A DNA stretch of 53,973 nt from an uncultured Acetatifactor sp. (GCA_910577235.1 CAJTMX010000029.1:1-53973); one strand, 5' to 3'; shown: positions 43,701 to 51,901, counted from the stretch's first letter. The notes: generated by a model from the letters alone, not told the origin. Numbers and translations are program-made.

Positions 43701-45888
43701 AGCGCGCGATACCAAACTGTATCTTCTTGGCATTGACCGCCTGAGGCAGCTTGATCACATAGTAAGTCCTGCCCCCCACGTCAGTCTTTCTCTGCATGGA
43801 AATGCCGGCCACATCGGCCTGGACCCCGTTTTCATCCCAGTACCGTACCTTGGCATAGTAATACCCTGTATCTTGAGAAGTCATATCGTGAAAAGCCAGG
43901 GTGTCCAGCTTATATGCCTGGTCAAACTCATATGTAAGACCGTGGCCCGCCCCCATGGGGTTAAAACCGCCTACATCCCATGTATTGGCATAATAATATG
44001 AAGACGGGTCATGGTCCACCGTTCCCCAGGCCGTACCCTGCTGGGTATCCAGAGGGCTGTTCTGCATGGTGGCACCCATGACTGCACTGATGATATGCGC
44101 GCCCTTTTCCCCTGCATTGCCCACATTGATCAGATTATATTTGGGCATGACAGCGGGATTGGAGTCCGTGGTGGTGGCCGCCGCGGACAGGGACGGACCG
44201 CTCTCTCCAAACTCATTGACACCGGTCACATACACCGTGTATTCCGTCATGTCCTTGAGATTCCCGATGGTATAACCGTTCTCCTTGATGCCCTCGATCT
44301 TCTGATATGTTTCCGCAGTGCTCTCCTTATAATACAGGTTGTAGGTCAGAGTATCCTTCATATTCTTCCAGGACACTGCCACACTCTGATACTGTCCCTT
44401 TGCCGACACATTGTCCGGCTTATCCGGCTTGCCGCTGGGCAGGGGAACAGCCGTCACCTCATTGCCATACCCGCTGCGCCATGCGCCGTTGACCGACTGT
44501 ACACGAATCCGGTATTCCTGATAATTGGCCAGCTCTCTGCCGCCAAAGGAAGTGACATCCAAGGCGTTGCCAGTGACCATCACGGTCTCCTGACGGTCTC
44601 CCTGCATTATCAGCACCTCATAACCTGTGATATTCACGCAGGTGTCCCAGGCCAGACGGATAATCTTGTTCCCCTCTTCCGCACGCAGATTCTGTGGTAT
44701 GTCCATCTCCGGCTCCGGAATCCTCTCCTCCATGCCGTTGACAAACTCCACTTTGGATATCTCCGCCAGATTGTTATTCTTACGCATTCCCGTGATGGTC
44801 AGTGTCACCTTTTTTACGGCTACCTGTGAACCCAGATGCAGCCGGATATTGCCGTGACCGTCCCGCTCGGCTCTTATGGCGGAATCCGCCAAAAGATAAC
44901 TTATCCCGTCGTCCACCGGGATCTCCTTTACCTGCTCCGCCCCGGATTCGTCCGTGTATGCAACCGTTATAATGCTGTTGCTGATGGGATTATCCCCGTC
45001 TGTCTCAATAATGATTCCGTCGACCAGGTTGGCCTCCCCCGCCTCCGCAAAGTAGAACTCCAGGGAAACCGGGGTATCCTTGGAGATGGCAGCCGCGCTG
45101 CCGTCCGGTTTCAGGGCCGTCAAAGTGACGCTCTCCCTGTTTTCCAAAAGTCCCCGCAGATCGCCCTCCACTTTGGTACTCACTCCCTGGGCGGGCTGTA
45201 TGGCCTCCACGGGGACAAACCGCTCCACCCCCGCTTGGGTATCTCTGCCGTCATTGTATCCCTTGGAAAAATATTCCAGATCCACCAGATCCACCACACC
45301 GTCGCCGTTCAGATCCGCAGCAAGTCCCGATCCGCCGGAACTCCCTTTGTCCATGGCGTCTACCAGAGCCGCCCTGTCAGCGGCGTCCATCCTGCCGTCC
45401 CCGTTGACGTCACCCAGCAGCAATACGCCGGGGTGCATGGTACCCTGGGCATAGTTCACCCCGTCCAGAAACCCGGTCATTAAGTTGACGGTATATGCCT
45501 TATTTTTCACGGCAATGGACTGTGTGTATGTGGCGAAACCCTTCGCCGACACCGTCAGGGTATACTGGCCCTCCGCAAGCTGACTGAAACTGGTCCTGCC
45601 CTCCAGGGCATCATCCGCCCCCAGAACGATCTCTCCCCTCAGGGCCTGCCCCAAGGGATCTGTCAGCTCCACGTTGAAAGCCACCGGGCTCTCCAAGATC
45701 AACGCCGCGCCGATGCACACATCCACCTGTCCGATCTGCCCCGCCAAAATCCGCTGACCTAATCTGTCATTCAGCGCATCATAAGCATCGGCCCCCGAGA
45801 CAGTACCGCCCGTCCCTGTTGCATAGGCCGTCAGTCCGGACCCCATCGCCAGCATAACCACCAGCAAAAACGCCAATAATCTCTTCAT
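40744..45888 (-). CDS. Secreted M60-type metallopeptidase with dockerin and FnIII domains
   Basis: A 1714-residue exported protein with signal peptide about residues 1-24. A beta domain (about 60-150) is followed by a dockerin-like pair of EF-hand loops (DVNGDGRMDAAD at 160, DLNGDGVVDLVD at 192). Two fibronectin III domains lie at about 392-575, and a discoidin-like region at about 590-760. The peptidase region (about 830-1290) holds HEIGH (1123-1127) and Glu1138, fitting HExxH-x(8-28)-E of M60 enzymes. A C-terminal F5/8-like domain lies near 1440-1560. M60 enzymes often cut glycosylated mucins; the substrate here is inferred. It has no LPxTG or membrane anchor, which fits attachment through the dockerin. 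Confidence 0.85.
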   Translation of the reverse strand: MKRLLAFLLVVMLAMGSGLTAYATGTGGTVSGADAYDALNDRLGQRILAGQIGQVDVCIGAALILESPVAFNVELTDPLGQALRGEIVLGADDALEGRTSFSQLAEGQYTLTVSAKGFATYTQSIAVKNKAYTVNLMTGFLDGVNYAQGTMHPGVLLLGDVNGDGRMDAADRAALVDAMDKGSSGGSGLAADLNGDGVVDLVDLEYFSKGYNDGRDTQAGVERFVPVEAIQPAQGVSTKVEGDLRGLLENRESVTLTALKPDGSAAAISKDTPVSLEFYFAEAGEANLVDGIIIETDGDNPISNSIITVAYTDESGAEQVKEIPVDDGISYLLADSAIRAERDGHGNIRLHLGSQVAVKKVTLTITGMRKNNNLAEISKVEFVNGMEERIPEPEMDIPQNLRAEEGNKIIRLAWDTCVNITGYEVLIMQGDRQETVMVTGNALDVTSFGGRELANYQEYRIRVQSVNGAWRSGYGNEVTAVPLPSGKPDKPDNVSAKGQYQSVAVSWKNMKDTLTYNLYYKESTAETYQKIEGIKENGYTIGNLKDMTEYTVYVTGVNEFGESGPSLSAAATTTDSNPAVMPKYNLINVGNAGEKGAHIISAVMGATMQNSPLDTQQGTAWGTVDHDPSSYYYANTWDVGGFNPMGAGHGLTYEFDQAYKLDTLAFHDMTSQDTGYYYAKVRYWDENGVQADVAGISMQRKTDVGGRTYYVIKLPQAVNAKKIQFGIARYSAAGTITVSEVYFYYYDTLMDDIMSLYQDDLHTVLRPEVKQADIDALRTRINTVDPVSGEYHPDRELLERELQTAEAILRDVRLNASVRIHSGITTKDVGRGFGGLNAWQPLGVVAAAQEEIMVYVGHSSKKTGDAANLQLVSTQYHSEAAGVGTVVASLKVGANKISVPKIGSTTGVESGGALYIQYTGDGRDGEYAVRVSGGTQVPRLDLYQVTEASERLARVKAYVEELETFVGQMESTHGEVHGNSQNNQVKYAYSETDCILGASDILLDTMMLSLPAKQILGGAGSGTADQKAQKILSSMQAMEDMMYLFYQHKGLNASAPEAVNQIPKGHLNIRYQRMFSGAFMYASGNHIGIEWGSAPGMVSATPVTADSEGRYVSGAYFGWGIAHEIGHCINQGTYAIAEITNNYFAVLAQARDDNGSVRFQYDNVYKKVTSGSKGMASNVFTQLGMYWQLHLAYDRGYNYRTYSNYTEQLDNLFFARVDTYSRDTAKAPAPGNIALTLAGNRDQDLMRLSCAAAKKNILKFFERWGMTPDEETRRYAGQFPEETRAICYANDDARVYSLQGGVSSLNGTVEAVGDNVTASVHEGRPNQVDIALGSKGIPQADVLGYEIVRCMINGGDTVKEVVGFTTGSSFSDTVPANNRVVWYEVAVIDKYLNRSAAKTLEPVKIGDDGSQDKSFWTVSTQNLTASGQTQGEGTDNSPCEPETEDPAYKLIDNDASTAYTAETGGEAEIILEFNKTLTVTGLKYTALDGIPGAGYEIQACCAGAWTKVAEGSLDVSGTGTVYFSNGTQEYVSTYSASAVKLILKTASGSRISIGELDVLGVTGDNVDFRRTDSGEVVIGRLVSAYKYGDRDTDVIPEGSIVFSGSYKGNPAYNALILYDQDGNIVGGINSAGDLQAQQILLAEVPEEGEIENVWNGTWLYWIEPEQQTDLAGLVRVRAELYRVNDALTNEGQRLVSDSMFENMPAVLPDIELGK

Positions 45889-46018
45889 ATCTTCCTTTTC
45901 TCCTTTCGTTTCCCTTGCGATCGCGCAATGGCAAACCCAGTGGGCAAAGCAGAACTAAAAACGCCGCAAACCCATGATTTCCCTGCGAAAATCCTTGATC
46001 TGCGGCCCTTTGCCGTTA

Positions 46019-46085
46019 TGTAACATACGGGACTCGAGCCCGCAGCCTGCACTCTGTGACTTGTACCCGGCTACGCTAATCCTTT
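46019..46085 (-). pseudogene. Degenerate tRNA-Ala-like remnant
   Basis: About 67 bases align with the intact tRNA-Ala at 50374-50446. The T-arm region CGGGCTCGAGTCCCG is preserved and most of the D-arm is recognisable (ATTAGCGTAGCCGGG). The acceptor strands no longer pair, the D-stem has two mismatches and the 3' half of the anticodon arm is lost. The upstream TATACTAAC box is also shared. It sits in the 323-base gap between the M60 gene and the alanine symporter; the rest of that gap is AT-rich with no other clear feature. Confidence 0.75.
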
Positions 46086-46211
46086 TTGAAGTTAGTATAG
46101 CACAACTTAAGAATAAAGAAAACAAATATTTACAAATTTTTTCCTAAAAATTGTCCCACAGTTTCTTATCTTTCATTGTTTGTCAAATGATACCGTAATT
46201 TATGCGCAATT

Positions 46212-47537
46212 CTATGTGCGCACCTGCTTTCGCAGCAATATCAGCGCCAGCACATTGGGCAGCACCATCACGGCGTTGACCAGATCCGTGCACTCCCATA
46301 CCAGATTCATGGGTATCACGGCCCCCACATAGATCATGACGATATACACCAGCTTGTAATGGGGAATGGCCCCAGGCCCCCACAGATATTCCGCCGCCTT
46401 CTCTCCCATATAAGACCAGCCGATCAAAGTGGTCAGGGCAAAGGCCGCCAGAGACAGAGACAGAAAGACTTCCCCGTCAAACGGCAGCCCCCAGGCAGCG
46501 AAAAGGGGCAGAGAGCGAAAAGCGGCCGCCGCCAGTCCCGTCTCATTGACGCCCTCCAGAGATCCGGGATGTAACAGCATATTGGCAACTATGACCAATC
46601 CGGTCAACAGGCACATGACCACTGTGTCCCAGAATACGGCAGTCATGGATACATAGGCCTGATAAGCCGGAGATGCCGCGTCGGAAGAAGCCGCTCCGAT
46701 GGCGGATGTTCCGATGCCCGCCTCGTTGGTATACAACCCCCGGGCTATGCCATAGCGGGCTGCCAGCAGAAGACCGCCGCCTGCCACGCCCCCCACAGCG
46801 GCCCGGGACGAAAAAGCACTTTCCAATATGTACAGACAGGCGGGACCCAGCGCACCGCGAAACTGCCACAGCAGAGCAAGGCATCCGGCAATATAGAGCA
46901 GTCCCAGCACCGGCACCAGCCGCATACACACCTTGCTGATGCTGCGTATACCGCCGATCAGTACCAACCCGGTCAACAGAGCCGCCGCCATCCCCACCAG
47001 ATGGGGAGACCATCCCCAGGTCATGGATGTAGTCTGAGTCAGGGAATTGGCCTGAGTGGTACAGCCCACCCCAAAGGCTGCCGCCACGGTACACGCCGCA
47101 TAGAATCCGGCCAGGGGCTTACAGCGGAGCCCTTCCCGAATCACATACATGGGGCCGCCTATATGATGTCCCTCCTCATCCCGCTGGCGGTAAAGCACCC
47201 CCAGATAGCACTCCGCATAGGCGGTGGCCATACCCAGCACCCCGGTGAGCCAGCACCACAGCACCGCGCCGGGCCCCCCCAACGCTACGGCGGTGGACAC
47301 GCCGATGATGTTTCCCGTTCCCAGAGTCGCGGCCAGAGTGGTGGCCAGCGCCCCGAAGGGCGATACCCTGGGCCGGGTCTCTCCCTTAGTCTCCGGTTTC
47401 AGCGACATACGCACCGCTCTGCAAATACGGCGCTGAGGCACATGCAAATGAAATGTAAAATACAGGTGAACACCCAAGAGCAGGAACAGCAACGGACCGT
47501 TCCACAGAAATTGATTGATGACAGAAAGCATTTTCAC
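46212..47537 (-). CDS. Sodium:alanine symporter family protein (AGCS)
   Basis: A 441-residue membrane protein with about ten or eleven helices. The family signature lies near residues 60-80 (FGALATTLAATLGTGNIIGV), with GGPGAVLWCWLTGVLGMATAYAE and NEAGIGTSAIGAASSD further on. It imports alanine or glycine with Na+. Start: a GTG at 47537 sits seven bases after GGAAGG; the ATG two codons later is possible but too far from the site. An inverted repeat, CGGGCAG/CTGCCCG, lies just upstream (47550-47569) in the leader without a T-run. Confidence 0.9.
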   Translation of the reverse strand: MKMLSVINQFLWNGPLLFLLLGVHLYFTFHLHVPQRRICRAVRMSLKPETKGETRPRVSPFGALATTLAATLGTGNIIGVSTAVALGGPGAVLWCWLTGVLGMATAYAECYLGVLYRQRDEEGHHIGGPMYVIREGLRCKPLAGFYAACTVAAAFGVGCTTQANSLTQTTSMTWGWSPHLVGMAAALLTGLVLIGGIRSISKVCMRLVPVLGLLYIAGCLALLWQFRGALGPACLYILESAFSSRAAVGGVAGGGLLLAARYGIARGLYTNEAGIGTSAIGAASSDAASPAYQAYVSMTAVFWDTVVMCLLTGLVIVANMLLHPGSLEGVNETGLAAAAFRSLPLFAAWGLPFDGEVFLSLSLAAFALTTLIGWSYMGEKAAEYLWGPGAIPHYKLVYIVMIYVGAVIPMNLVWECTDLVNAVMVLPNVLALILLRKQVRT

Positions 47538-47608
47538 GTCAGTTCCTTCCGGGCAGGCCTCCCTGCCCGTTATTTCACAGCTTTATATATGTATATGACA
47601 AGACATTC

Positions 47609-48301
47609 TTATTCAAGCCCCCTTTTCCGATAGGCAAAGACAAACAATGTCAGCGCTACAGCAAAATTCACTGCTATCACAATCATGTTTTCCGCAGATA
47701 CGCCGGATGTGCCGATGCCGTTTATGAGGTCGCTTATCTGCTTTGAATATGTCACTCTCGCCGCCTTATCGATTCCGGCGTTGAACATGGACAGCATCGG
47801 CAGGAACGCCATTATCATCATAACGGGTACCGTGACGGACGTTGCGGCCATCTGATTAGCGCTGAATATCCCTATGACCGCGCCGGTCAGCTCCGAGAGG
47901 AGGATACCTGTTGCCATGGCGGCCAGAAACATCCCCAGCTCACCGCCCCTGTATTCTCCCACTACCGCAAATACAGCCGTTCCCAACATGCACATCCCAA
48001 AAACATATACGCCGATTCCGGCAAGATACTCCCCGGGTCTTACATTGCTCATCATGAGCACCCGCAGCGTATTTTTCTCCTTCTCCTCCGAGACGATGGC
48101 CGCCATACAGGTGAGCGGCGCCATGCCGATAAACATTACGGCGAACAGTCTGACAAAAAAGTGCTGCGGCATATTCTCTATTTTTACCGCGTTTTCCATG
48201 ATCACCACCAACACGGGAAACATTATATATTGGACCAGAACCTCCTTATTTTTCATAGTATCACATATTTGTTTCATTAACACTGCCACTATATTTCTCA
48301 T
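47609..48301 (-). CDS. ABC-2 type transporter permease
   Basis: A 230-residue permease with about six helices. The middle segment includes LTCMAAIVSEEKEKNTLRVLMMSNVRPGEYL, the typical ABC-2 loop before the third helix. It is a half-size integral subunit that would pair with the ATPase gene, whose stop overlaps its start in an ATGA. Substrate unknown; LytTR-controlled systems of this kind often export peptides or lantibiotics, but nothing here shows it. Confidence 0.88.
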   Translation of the reverse strand: MRNIVAVLMKQICDTMKNKEVLVQYIMFPVLVVIMENAVKIENMPQHFFVRLFAVMFIGMAPLTCMAAIVSEEKEKNTLRVLMMSNVRPGEYLAGIGVYVFGMCMLGTAVFAVVGEYRGGELGMFLAAMATGILLSELTGAVIGIFSANQMAATSVTVPVMMIMAFLPMLSMFNAGIDKAARVTYSKQISDLINGIGTSGVSAENMIVIAVNFAVALTLFVFAYRKRGLE

Positions 48302-49149
48302 ACTTCCAGTTCCTTTCCTGTAAGCTCAATAAACACCGTTTCCAAATTCGGCTCCGTGGTGTGTATCGTCTCCGCGCGGCCGTCTCTGATCAACTCCGCC
48401 ACCCTGTCCGCCGCGTCCCCATTATGGGGAATCTCTATATCCGTTCCGTCCGCGAGATGTATTTTCAGCATGCGCTGGTGGTTATATCTGCGGCAAATTT
48501 CCTGGGGACTGTCATATTCTATTATTTTTCCGTCATCGATCAGCCCGATCCTGTCACAGAGCTTTTCAGCCTCCGCCATGGCATGTGTTGTGAGAAAGAT
48601 CGTCTTGCCTCTCTCTTTTTCGGCGAGGAGCATTTTGTGTATCTCGTTTGCGGTAGTGGGGTCAAGTCCGCTGGTAGGCTCGTCAAGAAACATAACGTCG
48701 GGATCGGTCATAAAGACTCGCGCCAGGCGAAGCCTGCTCTGCATTCCCTTTGACAGCCTGGAGGCAGCCCTTTTTTTGACACCCGCAAGGCCAACCTTTT
48801 CGAGAGCCCTCGTGATATCCCGGTTTTCAATACCGTATATCCTGGCAAATATCTTCAAGTTTTCATAGCAGCTAAACCGTTCATAGATCCCAAAGTTATC
48901 CATCATGATCCCTATTTTCTTATGGTCCTGTCCTGTCATCTTCCGCGACAAAGTACCGTTTATTTCAGCGATTCCGATATCCGGGACAAGCTGTCCCGTG
49001 AGTATTTTGATCAGTGTTGTCTTACCTGCCCCCGACGGCCCGAGAAGGCCGAATATCTCTCCTCTGCCAACGGTAAGACTCACTCCGTCTAATACGGTTT
49101 TGTCTCCGAAGACCTTAGCTATGTTGTCCGCAATGATATAATCTTCCAT
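48298..49149 (-). CDS. ABC transporter ATP-binding protein
   Basis: A 283-residue ATPase. It shows Walker A GPSGAGKTT (37-45), signature LSKGMQSRLRLARVF, Walker B DVMFLDEPTSGLDPTT and the H-loop in FLTTHAMAEAEKL. The C-terminal tail (about 215-283) is of the CcmA/DrrA type. GGAGG lies five bases before the ATG. It overlaps the permease gene by four bases and is followed upstream by DUF3021 and LytTR genes on the same strand, so it is probably controlled by that pair. Confidence 0.94.
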   Translation of the reverse strand: MEDYIIADNIAKVFGDKTVLDGVSLTVGRGEIFGLLGPSGAGKTTLIKILTGQLVPDIGIAEINGTLSRKMTGQDHKKIGIMMDNFGIYERFSCYENLKIFARIYGIENRDITRALEKVGLAGVKKRAASRLSKGMQSRLRLARVFMTDPDVMFLDEPTSGLDPTTANEIHKMLLAEKERGKTIFLTTHAMAEAEKLCDRIGLIDDGKIIEYDSPQEICRRYNHQRMLKIHLADGTDIEIPHNGDAADRVAELIRDGRAETIHTTEPNLETVFIELTGKELEV

Positions 49150-49232
49150 CTGTTCCTCCTATTGTGGGTTTCATTACCCTTATTGGGCATCACGCTCTTC
49201 CCTGCTCTCTTATACGGCCATATGATCGCTTT

Positions 49233-49712
49233 TCACAGTTCCCGCTTTTCTTCTTTACAGCGTCTCAGAGCCTCCTCCAGCTTTCGGTTTTCCTGCCGCT
49301 CCGCTATAGCGGAGATGATCGTGCTCACAGCGCAGCTCACGCCAAAGCAGACAATAAATGAGATCCATGCAAGCGGCACATCCGAGGGAAACCAGTCGAA
49401 CACAAATATAAATGCCAGCATGGTCAGAAACGCTCCCGAGAACATCGCCACTACCCTTGCGGCCAGAGACATGCCTTTTATCAGGACGTCCGTCATGAGC
49501 ACGAACCTCAGCACCGTTATTAAAGACACCGCGGCCAGGAGCTGAAAGCTTGTCGCCACTCCCACGCCCGCGTTTCCCAGAGAAAACATCGTGGAATAAC
49601 CGTATGCCGACTCACCAAACAAAAGGCAAAAGATATTGAACAATCCTGTTGTGATTCCATACAGCATAAAAATCTGAGAAAAAAAACTAAATACCGTAAC
49701 ATCCTTATCCAT
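49233..49712 (-). CDS. DUF3021-like four-helix membrane protein
   Basis: A 159-residue protein. Four hydrophobic helices lie at about 8-33, 42-70, 84-107 and 112-133, followed by a charged C-terminal helix (ERQENRKLEEALRRCKEEK). It fits DUF3021 by size and topology. In known cases DUF3021 proteins act as membrane partners that hold or inhibit a LytTR regulator. Its ATG follows the regulator's TAG directly, so translation is coupled. I infer a regulatory role, not transport. Confidence 0.82.
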   Translation of the reverse strand: MDKDVTVFSFFSQIFMLYGITTGLFNIFCLLFGESAYGYSTMFSLGNAGVGVATSFQLLAAVSLITVLRFVLMTDVLIKGMSLAARVVAMFSGAFLTMLAFIFVFDWFPSDVPLAWISFIVCFGVSCAVSTIISAIAERQENRKLEEALRRCKEEKREL

Positions 49713-50153
49713 CTACTTTACCCCCAATCTCTTCTTAAGCTCTTCCGCGTACTGCCTTGATACAATCAGCTGCTCGCCGTTTTCAAGAGTGATCCGTAGC
49801 CTGCGGTCAAGCTCGGAGCGCAGACTGCGGACATATCTCAACCGTACGATACAGGACTTGCTGATACGCAAAAAATTGCCGTCGCAAAGCCTGTCATCCA
49901 TTTCATACAACCTCAGTCTGGACTCATAGCACTGATTCTCGGTATAGACAAAGGTTTTTCTGTCAACGGATTCTATATACACGATCTTGGATATATCGAG
50001 TATATACGTTTCACCGTTTTTCGTTACAGTGATCTGGCTGTTGGCAATGCGCAGCGCGGCAATGATGTTCTCCAGCTGCTCGGTGACGCTGCCACAGTTT
50101 ATAACAATCTCCGTATCCGTAAGCGCAGGATCTATATTCACTGATATTTTCAC
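49713..50153 (-). CDS. LytTR-domain transcriptional regulator
   Basis: A 146-residue protein. After an N-terminal helix (about 1-50), residues about 50-146 form the LytTR DNA-binding domain with YILDISKIVYIESVDRKTFVYTE and ENGEQLIVSRQYAEELKKRL. No receiver domain is present, so the membrane partner encoded next is the likely sensor. Start: a GTG at 50153 with AGAGG eight bases upstream; a TTG seven codons earlier is in frame but poorly placed. A weak promoter (TTGTAA-17-TACCAT) overlaps the upstream gap. Confidence 0.9.
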   Translation of the reverse strand: MKISVNIDPALTDTEIVINCGSVTEQLENIIAALRIANSQITVTKNGETYILDISKIVYIESVDRKTFVYTENQCYESRLRLYEMDDRLCDGNFLRISKSCIVRLRYVRSLRSELDRRLRITLENGEQLIVSRQYAEELKKRLGVK

Positions 50154-50314
50154 AATATTCACCTCTTCTGGCAATATGGTAATACAATGCCTGATATTTT
50201 ACAAGCGGGGGATGCGCCACTTGCCGGACTGCGTGCGCAAGATGCCAATCAAAACTGTCTCCTCAGAGGGCAGCCGCTACGACACTTTTATTATGGGTAA
50301 ATACAGACAAGAAA

Positions 50315-50353
50315 ATAGCGGATTTGCCTTTGTTTTAAAGACAAACCCGCTAT
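50315..50353 (-). terminator. Terminator after tRNA-Ala
   Basis: ATAGCGGATTTG and CAAACCCGCTAT pair with one mismatch and further inner pairing. On the minus strand TTTTC follows. It separates the tRNA from the LytTR operon. Confidence 0.75.
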
Positions 50354-50373
50354 ATATCTAACTTTTCTCATCG

Positions 50374-50446
50374 TGGAGCATACGGGACTCGAACCCGTGG
50401 CCTTCACACTGCCAGTGTGACGCGCTCCCAGCTGCGCTAATGCCCC
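50374..50446 (-). tRNA. tRNA-Ala (anticodon GGC)
   Basis: The 73-base transcript GGGGCAT...ATGCTCCA has all four arms. The acceptor stem is seven pairs, with one G-U. The D-stem is GCGC/GCGC. The anticodon stem is TCACA/TGTGA with loop CTGGCAG, giving anticodon GGC, which reads GCC and GCU. The T-arm is ACGGG-TTCGAGT-CCCGT. CCA is not encoded. TATACT lies nine bases upstream of the 5' end as a -10 box. Confidence 0.95.
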
Positions 50447-50511
50447 ATAAGGTTAGTATAGCACAGCTTTTGAAAAAAGCAAATAAATTTTTTGAAAAAT
50501 TCAAAAAATTT

Positions 50512-51819
50512 TTACAGCACCGCCTTAAAGGCTTCGTCCAGATCCTGGATAATATCCTCTATGTGCTCCGTGCCGATGGACAAACGTATGGTATTTGGCC
50601 TGATCCCCTGGTCCGCCAGTTCCTCTTCGCTCAGCTGGGAATGGGTGGTGGAGGCCGGATGAATCACCAGACTCTTTACGTCAGCCACGTTGGCCAGCAG
50701 GGAGAACAACTCCAGATTATCAATAAAGTCCTTGGCCTTGCGGGCATCCCCCTTAATCTCAAATGTAAATATGGAACCGCCGCCGTTAGGAAAATACTTT
50801 CGGTACAATGCCTGCTGCTCAGGGTCCGATGACACAGAGGGATGATGCACCCGCTCCACCTGGGGATGGCAATCCAGATATTGCGCCACTTTCAGCGCGT
50901 TCTCCACATGGCGCTCCACTCTCAGGGACAGCGTTTCCAGCCCCTGCAAAAAGATAAACGCGTGAAAGGGCGACAGCGTGGCTCCGGTATCCCGCAGCAG
51001 AATGGCGCGGATCTTGGTGACAAAAGCAGCCGGCCCCACAGCCTTGGTAAAGCTCACGCCATGATAGCTGGGATTGGGCTCCGTCAGGGAAGGAAACTTG
51101 CCGCTGGCCTCCCAGTCAAATTTACCGCTGTCCACGATCACGCCGCCGATCGTGGTTCCGTGACCGCCGATAAACTTGGTGGCAGAGTGCACAACAATGT
51201 CCGCGCCATACTCGATGGGCCGCACCAGATAGGGCGTGGCGAAGGTATTGTCTATCGCCAGCGGTATCCCATGCGCATGGGCGATGCCCGCCAGCTTTTC
51301 GATATCCACCACATCTGAGTTGGGATTGCCCAAAGTCTCAATAAACAAAACCTTCGTGTTCTCCTGTATGGCCTCTCCCACTCCCTCATAGTCGAAGGGG
51401 TCCACAAAGGTAGTGCTGATGCCGTACTCTGACAGAGTATGCGCCAGCAGATTATATGTGCCTCCATAGATGTTTTTAGCCGCTACGATATGGTCTCCCC
51501 CATGGGCCAGATTTTGAAAGGTGTACGCGATGGCCGCCGCGCCGGAGCTTACCGCCAGGGCCGCCACCCCTCCCTCCAGAGCCGCGATCCTTTTCTCAAA
51601 AATATCCTGCGTGGGATTGGTCAATCTGCCATAGATATTTCCCGCGTCAGTGAGGTCAAATCTTGCCGCCGCATGGTCACTGTCATGAAATACATAGGAG
51701 GAGGTCTGATAGATCGGAACCGCTCTGGCGTCCGTCACCGGGTCAGGCTGCTCCTGCCCCACATGGAGTTGTAATGTCTCAAACTTTAAATCTCTTTCCG
51801 CATATGTTTTTTTACCCAT
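50512..51819 (-). CDS. metY: O-acetylhomoserine sulfhydrylase
   Basis: A 435-residue PLP enzyme of the Cys/Met metabolism family, of the MetY length. It shows ETLQLHVGQEQPDP near the N-terminus, then IYQTSSYVF, SGAAAIAYTFQNLAHGGDHIV, the PLP Lys215 in HSATKFIGGHGTTIGG, and the C-terminal HPASTTHSQLSEEELADQGI. It makes homocysteine from O-acetylhomoserine and sulfide. Start: ATG at 51819 with AGAGG eight bases upstream; the in-frame GTG three codons earlier abuts the site. No S-box or T-box is visible in the leader; instead a dyad overlaps the promoter. Confidence 0.93.
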   Translation of the reverse strand: MGKKTYAERDLKFETLQLHVGQEQPDPVTDARAVPIYQTSSYVFHDSDHAAARFDLTDAGNIYGRLTNPTQDIFEKRIAALEGGVAALAVSSGAAAIAYTFQNLAHGGDHIVAAKNIYGGTYNLLAHTLSEYGISTTFVDPFDYEGVGEAIQENTKVLFIETLGNPNSDVVDIEKLAGIAHAHGIPLAIDNTFATPYLVRPIEYGADIVVHSATKFIGGHGTTIGGVIVDSGKFDWEASGKFPSLTEPNPSYHGVSFTKAVGPAAFVTKIRAILLRDTGATLSPFHAFIFLQGLETLSLRVERHVENALKVAQYLDCHPQVERVHHPSVSSDPEQQALYRKYFPNGGGSIFTFEIKGDARKAKDFIDNLELFSLLANVADVKSLVIHPASTTHSQLSEEELADQGIRPNTIRLSIGTEHIEDIIQDLDEAFKAVL

Positions 51820-51839
51820 ATCATGCACCTCTCTTTTTA

Positions 51840-51893
51840 TATAATTCCTATAGATTTACAAGGAATTATAAGGCTACCTGTTCTCTGTGTCAA
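51840..51893 (-). promoter_or_regulatory. metY promoter with overlapping dyad
   Basis: TTGACA (51893-51888) and TATAAT (51870-51865) are 17 bases apart on the minus strand, a full consensus. A perfect 10-base inverted repeat, TATAATTCCT and AGGAATTATA (51840-51849 and 51861-51870), covers the -10 and start site. The GGAATTAT core resembles CymR-type cysteine repressor sites, from memory. Confidence 0.75.
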
Positions 51894-51901
51894 TATATTT
51901 T

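Noticed and set aside
46019..46085. Functional tRNA
   Set aside because: The acceptor stem and anticodon arm cannot form, although the T-arm is intact.
47550..47569. Terminator after the ABC-2 permease
   Set aside because: The CGGGCAG/CTGCCCG stem has no T-run and lies within the leader of the symporter gene, so I did not call it a terminator.
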